The position numbers and the translations under genes are program-made. Shown here piece after piece: positions 54,811 to 64,000 of a stretch of DNA of 64,000 bases (position 1 is the stretch's first letter; each line of letters opens with the position of its first letter). Origin of the DNA: Magicicada septendecula (Eukaryota; Arthropoda; Insecta; Hemiptera; Cicadidae). The stretch covers positions 379,285,910-379,349,909 of the forward strand of contig CM068372.1 of NCBI GenBank assembly GCA_034769895.1. The letters run 5' to 3'. Below the pieces are notes generated by a model, which saw only the letters and a list, made by a program, of their open reading frames with translations, ran no database searches and had not been told where the DNA came from.

Positions 54811-55289
54811 GATGTAACAGTTTATTTCTTTAACGGTAATAAACTTTGCGGATAAGTAGTTTAAGGATTTATAGTGATTTGTGCATCCTGCAAAACTATA
54901 AAGTTTGGATAATCGATAATTAAAAGATATAAGAGTAACAAAAATACGTCTGATGAATAGCACAAGTAAAGGGAGACGTTGAACTCTTTGGCTGATTAGC
55001 GTATGTAAAGAGTTCAAGAATTGGTGAAGTTGACAAACTGACTACAATTATTCTTGTTGGATTCATAAAATATGAAACGTCAATGTCTAGGCAAAAAATG
55101 AATCAATTGTTACATAATAATATTTGTCACGACTAAACGTGCAACTGATTGATACTTTTACGTTCAGTACAATTGATACTTTTCATCGGAGACACGATAT
55201 TCTTTTGAGAAATTGTAACATTAATACAGATTAATAAAAGCATAATTCTCATTGTATTTCAGCTGAAATATTTATATTTTGTCCTATAT
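54811..55289. other. No gene seen
   Basis: AT-rich sequence; no supported feature. Confidence 0.45.
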
Positions 55290-55510
55290 TTTCCTTCAGT
55301 TTGTTAATTAACTTTTATTTAATTAATAAAGTCTACTGTTCGGAAGTCATTCGCAAAGTTCATTTCTTTTAGTAAGTTCCTTTTGCTTTGTAATTTTACG
55401 CTCTTTATTTAGTAACTCTTCAGACGCTTCCTTTGTTAAATCAAATGAACAATTTTAATTAAACGTACACTTCAATAAATGTAATTTTGACAACTCAATA
55501 TTAATTATTT
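55290..55510 (+). repeat. Dispersed repeat family T, copy 1 (mate at 63785-63995)
   Basis: TTAATTAACTTTTATTTAATTAA, AAAGTTCATTTCTTTTA and a CGCTTCCTT-GTTA block are shared in order with 63785-63995. Diverged. Confidence 0.7.
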
Positions 55511-55648
55511 GAAATTTCTACTTGTTACTGCGATAATATTAAATTCCGTAGTCAGAATAGGCAAACATATAATAGAGGAACATAGAACATATAAAGTCAA
55601 GGAATGCATACATATAAGGGACTTAATAAATGAAATAAAAGTAATCAG

Positions 55649-56180
55649 TAAAGGTACAGTTACACGAGCGTTTTTTCCGACCGTGCACGTACGTTAGGAA
55701 AAACAGTGAATTTAACACACAGGCGTCAATAAAATTGGTCACACGGAGCTGGAAAAAAACGAACGGGTCGTCAAACTCTGCTGCGTTCTTAAGGTGTCCC
55801 GCATCGAAACGCAACCTGCTGCGTTTTTTATAATAGAATTTGTTTATTTACTTGTTACTATGGTAATTAATTTTAGTTCTCCATGGTGTTGTTGACATCC
55901 TTATAAAAAATTATGTAATGTATACAATTTTTACAATAAAGATTGATTTACTAGTGATAACCAACGTTTTCTTTAATCTAAATATAAACGCTTCTGTGCA
56001 GTTGCGTTTTAATCTTTATTAAATACACATTTAACTTTTATAGCGAAAGCTGCAGGGATGGGCGCCCGAGACGTCCCAACCCTGCCGTCTGATTATTGAC
56101 TGCCAGTATGACTACGAGAAGAAACGCACGTGCGACCACTGTGCGTTACCCGAAAGAACGCTCGTGTAACCGTACCCTAA
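55649..56180. mobile_element. PIF/Harbinger-like MITE, 526 bp
   Basis: Terminal inverted repeats RGGTACRGTTACACGAGCG at 55652-55670 and 56159-56177, extended imperfectly, are flanked by TAA at 55649-55651 and 56178-56180, the 3-bp duplication typical of PIF/Harbinger. No transposase. The interior at 55837-55900 (inverted CCATAGTAACAAGTAAATAA) matches the repeat at 59790 and 60045, so the MITE either captured or hosts that sequence. Confidence 0.8.
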
Positions 56181-56469
56181 GAAGGATAAAAAGCAAGAGT
56201 TAGATAGTCCTGGGTGGCATTTGATAAAGTTAGTTTTATTCTCAAGACACATGCTCACTCTATCTTAAGACCAGAGTGTTTAGTCAGCGTGTACAAGTGT
56301 ATTCAACACATTGAATTTACTCTGCACATCGCTAGGGATTATTGACTCCAAGCCTACGACGATGTCGTCGTCTCCAAGTTTTTCTATCTTTCCTTCAATC
56401 AGGTAAGTCTAAATTAGACCGTCCATCCTTAGACAAGTGAGCGAGTTAAGTACCTAAGTTGCGTTGTAT

Positions 56470-56690
56470 ACTGGATACGGCACAAATTAAAAGCAAAACT
56501 AAAATAGCACGAGCCAACTTCACCAAAATTAAAAAAGTATTGTGTGAAGTTTGATTTGAAAATTAATTTGGTGAGGCATTATGTCTTTACTACTTTTTTA
56601 ATAAAACGGAGGTATGGACTCTCACGAAAGAAGGAAATGGAAGTTTTTGAGACCATTAAGTAGACGAAATTATTATATCTCGGTCACATA
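56470..56690 (+). pseudogene. LINE fragment
   Basis: KIARANFTKIKKVLCEV and EVWTLTKEG blocks with stops: the RTE-like region after RT. Confidence 0.6.
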
Positions 56691-56699
56691 GTGCAATAC

Positions 56700-57230
56700 G
56701 CTCATCGCCATCGTCATGGTTGGCTCGACAGACCTTTGTGAGCCCTGGTCTTCTTCATAAGATTTAGCCATTCTTCTCTATTTATAGCCATATTCTTCCA
56801 GTTTCTAATTCCAAAAGTACTGATGTCCTGACTCGCCCGTCCCTCCGTCTCAGTTTTTGCCATCCAACTTTCCTTTTACCTTCTGGCTTTGCATTAAATA
56901 TCTTCTTAATAACTCTGCTTTCACAAGCACGTTTAATGTGTCCAACCCACTCTAATCTTTTAATTTAATAAAGGTGACCACATCAGGTTCATCATACAAA
57001 TTGTAGAGCACTAAATTTTGTATTTTTCTCCAGGCTCCCCCTCTCCCACTGGACCAAAAATTTGCCTGAGGATCCTCGTTTCAAATACATTTATTTGCCT
57101 CTTATCTGATCTAGGTAGCGTCCATGTTTCGGCTGCATAAGTTTGTACTGGGCGCGCCGGGACTTTATACATCAATCCCTTTATTGATGTATGTAAAGAA
57201 AGTCTCAGTCTTTCTTTATATTAAGGCTTT
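56700..57230 (-). pseudogene. LINE 3' fragment, second family
   Basis: Minus-strand YKVPARPVQTYAAETWTLPRSDKRQINVFETRILRQIFGP (in pieces), then a RVGWTH-type block and a CGTCATGGT end. The INVFE-ILRRIFGP motif differs from the other LINE fragments here, so this is a different RTE-like lineage. Confidence 0.7.
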
Positions 57231-57454
57231 AAATGTTTTCTGAGACCCTGCACACACATATTTGCTGACAAAATATATTTCCGGATTTCCACATTAATAT
57301 TATTTTTACAGTTAACTTCTGAGCTATGATACGGTTAGTAAAGCTATGATAGTGCACTACGCTGCAAGGGACAAATTGAAGGACGTAGAGGTGAAGAAAG
57401 AGAAGACGAAAAGCGTGGGTGCGGAACCATGGTGACAATACACGCACTGTTCTT

Positions 57455-57595
57455 TCATCATCATCATCATCTGCAAGGATTAAAGAAAGAATAATGTGGC
57501 TATTCATTCACAACAAGAATGTTGTTCCGGTCTCAAGCAGGCAAAGATTACAGTTGGTCACTCCACCTCGGACGTCCCACTACAGGCAAAAAAAA
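57455..57595 (-). pseudogene. LINE 3' end stub with (ATC)n
   Basis: TCATCATCATCATCATCTGCAAGGA then TGTTCCGGTCTCAAGCAGG and GGTCACTCCAC, matching 34612-34690, with about 40 extra bases in between. Confidence 0.7.
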
Positions 57596-57599
57596 AATT

Positions 57600-57840
57600 G
57601 TTATAGATGATGCTGTCCTGGAACAAGTCAACAAATTTTGAATACCTGGGATACAGTGTGTCTTATAATACAAACAACGACGTTGTGAATAACCTGCATA
57701 AGTTCAACCTTATGTGCGGGACCATCAGGCGACCTTCTAAATCAGCAAGTAAAGGAACACGCCTAAAATTCTTCTGTTTTTTCTACGGTAAACCTATACA
57801 AGTAAGTTCCCTGAGCAGGAGAAAGTTCCCTTATACGTAT
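57600..57840 (+). pseudogene. RTE-like LINE fragment
   Basis: AVLEQVNKFEYLGYSVSY, NNDVVNNLHKFNLMCGTIRR and KGTRLKFF: the same region as 31215-31380 and 49665-49830. Confidence 0.75.
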
Positions 57841-59026
57841 CTAAGTTCCCTATATTTTCCTCCCGCCTCCTTATTTTTTTGGGAATCAATCTCTAAAACA
57901 AAACGCTTCTGTATGGTAAAAGTATAGACATTTGGTTGTAGCGTTCAAAAGTTATCGTGAGACATAAGTCAATTGATAATCAGGCAGGCAGATAAATACT
58001 AAACGGTCGATTTCAAGATAGGATCTCGCCTTTGTTGTTCAAATAAAATTATTTTAATCTTAACAAAACGTCATGTGATGTACTGAACTTGCGAAAAATC
58101 ATAACCATTAGACAGCCCTGGAGCAGTATATAAGTCAGACCGAGAATTTTTCTAACCACCCCTCTTGTGCAAAGCATGGAAGATCACCTGTTGTGTGACA
58201 GTGACGCAAAAATACCAAATGAATCGCGCAAACCCTAAACATTTCTGGGCGGGTCTAGATAACTGCGTTATCCCACTAATTACGTATTACGTGACAACCT
58301 TCACATAAGGTGCGTTTGTGTTATTTATAACGTGCCGGCTTAAAAATAATATAAAATTAAACGGTTGAATACTCCACTGTAAGGCACTGTAAGTTAGAGA
58401 GAATAAAGAACGGAAACACTTTGATTTTTACATAAGTCCGCAAGATATATTGGTATTGAATTCCCGCCAGTCGTTTCCCTTTAGGCATCGGAACATTTAT
58501 TCTCGTAATCTTGCATGCGCTCGGAAGCCAATATACTAGAGGGTGGACACTCTCTTTCCTCACACGTGCCACAAATGGGCTGGAAAAATCGTTGTTTTCG
58601 AGGCTCTTGACCGTGTCGATTGTTATGTCCAGAGAGGGTGGCTGGGGTGCTTGTAGCATCACGAGATCGCTAGAGACATATCAGTATTTACAACCGTCTT
58701 GTGTCGCTTGAAGTTTCTCGAAACACCGTTATCAGGTCTACAAAAACCACAGCTGAAAGATCATTGTCTACTGGTGATAACATAACCCAATATTCTGTCG
58801 TCTTTGGGGGGGGGGGGAGGCGCTTACACCTTAACTGATCCAAACGGCGAATTAACTGGGCCTTACGTCGCCCATACTTTACAGTTTTTAAATCTCATAA
58901 TAAAAATTATTAATTGTTAGAGAAAAGTGTAGACAATAAAGAATATATCCCTATTGTTGGGCAACAATATAATTAATTACACTGATAGAATGGTCGCTCG
59001 GCACTTGGTAGAACATTTTACTAATA
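57841..59026. other. No gene seen
   Basis: Includes a G-run at 58807-58817. No supported coding frame. Confidence 0.5.
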
Positions 59027-59251
59027 CTTGAATTTAATAAACAAACACTTGGTAAGTTCTACGGATGATATTATATTCGCGATAGTAATTGTGTCACCAT
59101 TACGGCAGCTTCAGAGGTTGGATTTCAACTGACGTAACGGCTTCAGCTTCGGTTGAAATCCAACTTCTTAAGCTGCCGTAACTGGTGGAACAATTGTCAG
59201 GAAAATAAAATCATTTGTAGAAGTTACCAAGTGTTGTTTATTAAATTCAAG
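59027..59251. repeat. Foldback element without clear hammerhead core
   Basis: Arms 59027-59130 and 59151-59251 (CTTGAATTTAATAAACAA, ACACTTGGTAA, TTACGGCAGCTT, TTGGATTTCAAC), spacer about 20 bp. An inner CTGAAGCTGCCGTAA...GGTG could be a decayed core, but GAAAC is absent. Arms differ at several places, so it is older than copy 2. Confidence 0.75.
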
Positions 59252-59779
59252 AGAACTTATTATTATGAGAGTTGAAATGAAAGTAATACCTCTCTGTCTG
59301 CTAAAGTTTTTTAATACTGATGCTGTATGTCTGAAATTCATAGCACTGCTAAAGCATACTTTTAATACTTTATAAATAAAGTTTTCAATGCTCAAATAGG
59401 CAGAGAGAAGAAATTTGAAAACATCGTAGGGCAATATCCAGCCCACAAAAGACTAATAAAAATGGTATGAGACTAATTAATTTATGTAAAGGTTCTCAAT
59501 TGAAATTAATGTCTACTTTCTACAAGCTTCCAAGAAAGGCTAAAACGTGGATATCTCCAAACCCGATGTTAAGAAAATTCAGTTAGATCATGTAGCTATT
59601 TCTCGAGAAATATAAAGGAAATTATGAATGTGAAAGTATTAAGAAATGGCGAATTTGATTCTGATCACTACTTGGCTAAAATTGAACTCAAACTCCTACC
59701 TCATAAAGTTCATCGAAAATTACAAAAGCTATCTATAATATAACGCGGTAGGTAGTGTGTCAGTCAACGGTATAGGAGA

Positions 59780-60509
59780 TCAGAATTCATTACCATAGTA
59801 ACAAGTAAATAAACAAATGATATTTACCGGCATCGAATGTATACCTTTATCATTCCTTTATATTTTAATGTTTTTACTATGCGATTGTATTGATATATTT
59901 TGTAATATTGTATACAGATACGTCTATATATTTTGTAATTGTCTTAAAAAGTTGTAAAATTTATGTATTTCTGATGATGCAATGAATAAGTAATGAAATA
60001 TATTAAATACCACTGCTAAAGATGTCAACATCACCATGGAGACCAGAATTAATTACCATAGTAACAAGTAAATAAACAAAAGCTATTTAGCGGCATCGGA
60101 ACTGTACATTTTCCCATTCCTGCAGTACATTTTCGATGTTTTATATAATATGCGATTGTATCGATATATTACGATGTAGACAAGAAGAAGTGTACTAACT
60201 GTAAATTGTCCTATTATTAATGCAAAGCGAAAATACGTGTTTTCATTTGTGAGGTTAGGTGACAACGGTTTTTGATTTAACAGGTACTTTATAAATATCT
60301 TCAAAGGCTTTATAAACGGGTACTTTTAAATCTCCAAAGGCTGTTGCAACAACATATTAAGTGTTGAAAATTTGGAGAGAATTTGACTAATGAGTACAAA
60401 ATTGTTATACGAGCTGACAGAACGCTATATATATATAGAGAAGCAAAATTATATTAAAATACTTATTAAAAGTCAAATATTAGCGTGCGAAGCCGCGGGT
60501 AACAGCTAG
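59780..60509 (+). mobile_element. Helitron-like element, 3' end at 60509
   Basis: GTGCGAAGCCGCGGGTAACAGCTAG ends in CTAG followed by T, with a CCGCGG hairpin core just before it, as in Helitron 3' ends common in insects. Upstream, a block (ATTACCATAGTAACAAGTAA, then CGGCATCG) occurs twice, at 59792-59845 and 60047-60100, and inverted inside the MITE at 55837-55900. The 5' end was not found. Confidence 0.6.
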
Positions 60510-60512
60510 TTA

Positions 60513-62740
60513 AAGTATAATACAGACAGACTTGCCATAACGGAAGAATCAATAAGAAAATATCAAGAAGAAATTAAAATAGTTAAGCATAGTAACTGGC
60601 AACAGTTATATACAGAAATCAATAATGCAGCAAAGGTAACATTTGGTTTAGTTAAAAATAAAAGGCAATTATGGTAGAATGAATTGTGTGAAGAAGCATT
60701 AGCAGAGAGAGCAAAAAATGGAAAAAGTGAAAAATCTCAGGGAAACCTGAACACTACGAGTAATTTAAGCAACAAAGAAAGGAAGCAGCAAGGACAATAA
60801 GGGGAACTAAAAGATTTTTTGAAAAATTAAAACTTTTTGAAATGCAGGAAAATTGTATAAAAAATGATTGTCGAGATTTCTATCAGACTTTTAAAAATAA
60901 ACTAAAGGGTTACCAAACACCAAGTGTTTGTTTTAAAAAAGAAAGTGTTAGAACTGGCCTAAGCAATGCGGAAAATTGTGAAATACTTGCAAAATATTTT
61001 GATCAACTTTTAAATTGCCCGGAACCGGTTCAGAGATTGGAACTGTCAGATATTTATGAAAATTTGGAAGAAGATACACCTCCGACTATCGAGAAAATTG
61101 AAGAAGTAATTAAAATTTTGAAAAATAATAAAGCTAGTGGAGAAGACTCCATATCAGATGAACTTTTGGAATGGTCTCTACCAAAGATCAAAAATGATCT
61201 ACAAGTAATTTTTGACGAAATTTGGAAAACAGAAAAAATCCCAGAAGAATGAAAGGTGGCCTTAATACATCCGCTGCATAAGAAGGGTGATAAGCAAGAG
61301 GTTAATAACTACAGAGGAATATCTTTACTGCCAGTTGCATATAAAATATTTACAAAGGTTCTATTGAAGAGAGTAGAAAAAACATTGGATAGCCATTTGG
61401 GTGAATATCAGGGTGGCTTTAGGAAGGGCAGATCCTGTCCAGAACAAATATTCACTCTGAAGTCAATAATCCGTCACAGGCTACTGAATTCAAAGGAGAT
61501 TGTAATAACATTTGTTGATTTCAAAAAGGCCTTTGATTCTGTTGATAGAGAAACTATAGATACAATAATCCGAGAATTTGGTGTTAAATCTAAATTGGCA
61601 AATCTAATCCGTGAAACCCTTACGGACACGGTCTCAAAAGTAAAATTCATGGGAGAAATATCTCAACCATTCAAAATAAATACAGGTGTAAGACAGGGTG
61701 ATGGCGTATCCCCAATTCTTTTTAACTGTGTCATGGAGAAAGTAGTGAGAGTTTGGAATGAAAAATTAAAGGAATGCAAAATATCACCAATCATGTTGGG
61801 GAGAAGGAACAAACGTATAGAAGTAAACTGTTTGGCATTCGCAGATGACCTTGCTATACTTTCTGAACATCTGACATCTGCAGTAACACAAGTTAATTTT
61901 TTAGAGGACATAGCCAGTAGAACAGGCTTAAAAATTTCTGCAGAAAAAAAAACAAATTTCTCACAAACATTAAAAACGCGCAAAATTCCTGGTAACAGAT
62001 ATTGGTCGAATAGAGAGGGTTCGAAACTTTAAGTATTTAGGAGAGATAATTCAAGAGAATGGCTTGGAAAAATCTGCTATAGAAGAAAGGATTCATAAGA
62101 TGGAACGGGCATATGGTATAACTGAAGACATTTACAATAAAAAGTGCATCTCTAAAAATGCGAAAATAAGGCATTACAGTACAGTAGTGAAGCCAGAATG
62201 GCTATATGCAAGTGAATGTCTAGCATTGAATTATAATTTAGACAAATTAGAAATTTTGGAAAGACGAATTATTAGGAAACTATTAGGCCCACGAAAAACT
62301 TCAGAAGGTTGGAAATTAAGACGTAATAATGAAATATATCAAAGTATAGAAAGTATAACAGGAACAATGAGAAAAAGAAGACTATTATTTTTTGGACATT
62401 TATATAGAATGGACGACAATAGGTTGACAAAGCAAATCTTCAAATATCTGTGGGGGAAGAAGTCATCATCAAGTTGGATTAAAAAAGTCCAAAAGGATTT
62501 AGAAAAAAATAATATACATGCAGAAGAAGCAATTGAAGGAGAAGTTTTTCGGGCAAAAGTGTTAAAAATGGAGGGAGTCCAGGGTAGGAGAGAGAAAAAC
62601 CCAGGTTCAAAGTGGACTGAAGACAGGAAGAGGAGACACAGTGAGAAGATGGAAGAGTATTGGAAAAAAGGAAAGAACAAAGAGTAAAGAATTGAAGTTG
62701 CCATGTGGTCCCTAAATGGCCGATACGGAAATAAAAAAAA
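60513..62740 (+). pseudogene. LINE ORF2 with RT, 5' truncated, three breaks
   Basis: The longest LINE piece here. 60513-60840: pre-RT linker with stops. 60842-61252: YQTFKNKLKGYQTPS to the N-terminal RT (NNKASGEDSISDELLEW). TGA at 61250-61252 replaces an expected Trp codon, after which the same frame goes on to 62032 with HPLHKKGDKQEVNNYRGISL, the EYQGGFRKGRSC block, FVDFKKAFDSVDR, TGVRQGDGVSPILFN and catalytic FADD (61846-61857). A frameshift at the A-run near 61945 moves the rest to 62064-62687 (post-RT, ERRIIRKLLGPRK, RMDDNRL). Ends with an A-rich tail at 62730-62741. RTE-like or related clade; endonuclease absent. Confidence 0.9.
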
Positions 62741-62759
62741 AGTTTTCTTTGTGTTCAAT

Positions 62760-63130
62760 GTAATCGAACAATAGATGTAAAGCATAGACAGCGGGAACTC
62801 TTGGGGTTCTTGAGTAGACAGACAGCTGCAAACATCCGTGATCGGCACAGAAACTTGTATGGGGAGGCAGAATTGGACGAGACCAATCCTTGAAGACAGA
62901 TAAATAAGTTTAAACGAGGAGAAACTTTCATAGACAACAATCCATAGCGAGTTGATAACGTGAATCGTGTAGATCGGCAAATCACAGTGCGCGACATTGT
63001 TTTGACCTTGAATTCTGTGGACGCGATACTGTGCAAAGTATTATAAGAGGACTTAGGCTATAGGGAAGTGTGTGCCAAGTGCGTGCCTCATCAGTTAACC
63101 CCTGCTTTGAGGTGGAAGTGTAGTCACTGA
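62760..63130 (+). pseudogene. Mariner-type transposase N-terminal remnant
   Basis: In shifting frames: RQTAANIRDR, YGEAELDETNP, NKFKRGETFIDNNP, VDRQITVRDIVLTLNSVD and DLGYREVCAKCVPHQLT. These are the helix-turn-helix DNA-binding region of mariner transposases up to the conserved WVPH-LT motif (here CVPHQLT). The DDD catalytic part is not found. Heavily decayed. Confidence 0.75.
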
Positions 63131-63784
63131 TAAAACTTTGAGTAGCCATCAGATGATGAAAACGATCTTAGAAAAAACCGTCAGACTATTAAACTACATA
63201 ATGGTAATGCTAATCCTTACACCTTATATAAGTGCTGATAATGAAGACTATTTATTTAATATAAAGTACTAATACTTAGTAATAATATTAGTATTAATAC
63301 TTAGTAAAGTAATAATATTTAGTATGTATTTAATATAAGTACGAGTAAAATTAGTGTAAGTAATATTTAATAATTTTATCAGACATACATTATAGAACTA
63401 TCAATGAATAAAAGCAGAACTATTTTTGGTATTGAAGCTTCTACAAATTTAACATCCATTTCTTTTCGTGGGTGGGGGGGGGGTTAATTTAAAAAACAAT
63501 AGTGATATGTATGATGCCAAAAGTATGGTCTTTGACGCCAAATTCTACGAAAATTGGTTGACACATTGAAAAGTAACCACGAGACATGCCTTAAACATAC
63601 AGATAAATGTTAAACATCTGTATTTCAATTATGAATGCGACTTTATTGCAATCGCAGAAAAAGGAAAGCTGAAATCATACTGAAAACGATTTTTACAGTT
63701 TATAAGCAACACAGTAAAATAAAAGCATATCTCTCACTGCAATACGTTTTGTTCTATATTTGCTGCAAGAGCTTGTAAAGGTTA
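63131..63784. other. No gene seen
   Basis: Includes short TAATATTTAGTA-type direct repeats at 63255-63370 and a G-run at 63474-63483. Confidence 0.5.
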
Positions 63785-63995
63785 GTCAGTCTGTTAATTA
63801 ACTTTTATTTAATTAACAAAGTTTATTGTGTGCAAACTCATCTCAAAGTTCATTTCTTTTATTAGTAAATTCTGTTTGGTTTCCACTTTGACGATGGTCT
63901 TGCTTTGACACGTTTCCTTCGTTACACCCAGTAAAACAATTTAATTAACAAAAAAATTCAATATAAGTAATAATACGGCTTTACTTTTTGACGCT
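63785..63995 (+). repeat. Dispersed repeat family T, copy 2
   Basis: Mate of 55290-55510; see there. Confidence 0.7.
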
Positions 63996-64000
63996 TATGC

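Noticed and set aside
54616..54855. 79-codon frame in repeat S
   Set aside because: The frame is not kept in the other copy of the repeat (52520-52865).
59092..59190. Hammerhead core in the 59027-59251 foldback
   Set aside because: CTGAAGC and a short stem can be drawn, but GAAAC is missing in both arms.

Overview
This is a eukaryotic window, almost certainly insect and repeat-rich. It is AT-rich, has no recognisable host gene, and consists of transposable elements in several layers. An R1-clade non-LTR fragment, BEL/Pao and Ty3/Gypsy LTR elements, many RTE-like LINE tails and a Harbinger-type MITE all fit an insect. The species cannot be told from the sequence.

Layout. 1-5655: minus-strand Ty3/Gypsy element A, decayed and running off the left edge. 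It lacks the integrase core, carries a 1.45-kb solo-LTR-like insertion, and has an odd coiled-coil ORF where gag is expected. 5656-11048: mostly non-coding, with three foldback elements and LINE tails. 11049-29033: complete 18-kb Ty3/Gypsy element B with 3.2-kb LTRs and CTAT target duplications, inserted inside an older LINE tail. It has coiled-coil Gag, a -1 frameshift signal, protease, a 2.9-kb foreign insertion, an open RT-RNaseH-integrase frame, then a 16-unit repeat array. 29034-41887: LINE fragments, microsatellites, dispersed repeats and foldbacks. 41888-49470: BEL/Pao element with near-identical LTRs and CTCTA target duplications but several frameshifts. 49471-64000: LINE fragments (RTE-like, R1-like), foldbacks, a Harbinger-type MITE, a Helitron-like end, a long LINE ORF2 and a mariner remnant.

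Two observations stand out. First, elements A and B share a -1 frameshift signal at the gag/protease junction (GGGAAAC in A, TTTAAAC in B), followed by an H-type pseudoknot. Its 7-bp stem differs between the elements by a compensatory A-U to G-C change. Second, at least seven short elements carry the hammerhead ribozyme core (CTGANGA, a stem II hairpin, then GAAAC or GAA plus a palindrome). Most are divergent inverted pairs, with one arm extended by a related tail, and two have perfect 11- or 12-bp target duplications. They look like one family of non-autonomous, ribozyme-bearing retroelements, perhaps mobilised by Penelope-like elements, none of which is in the window.
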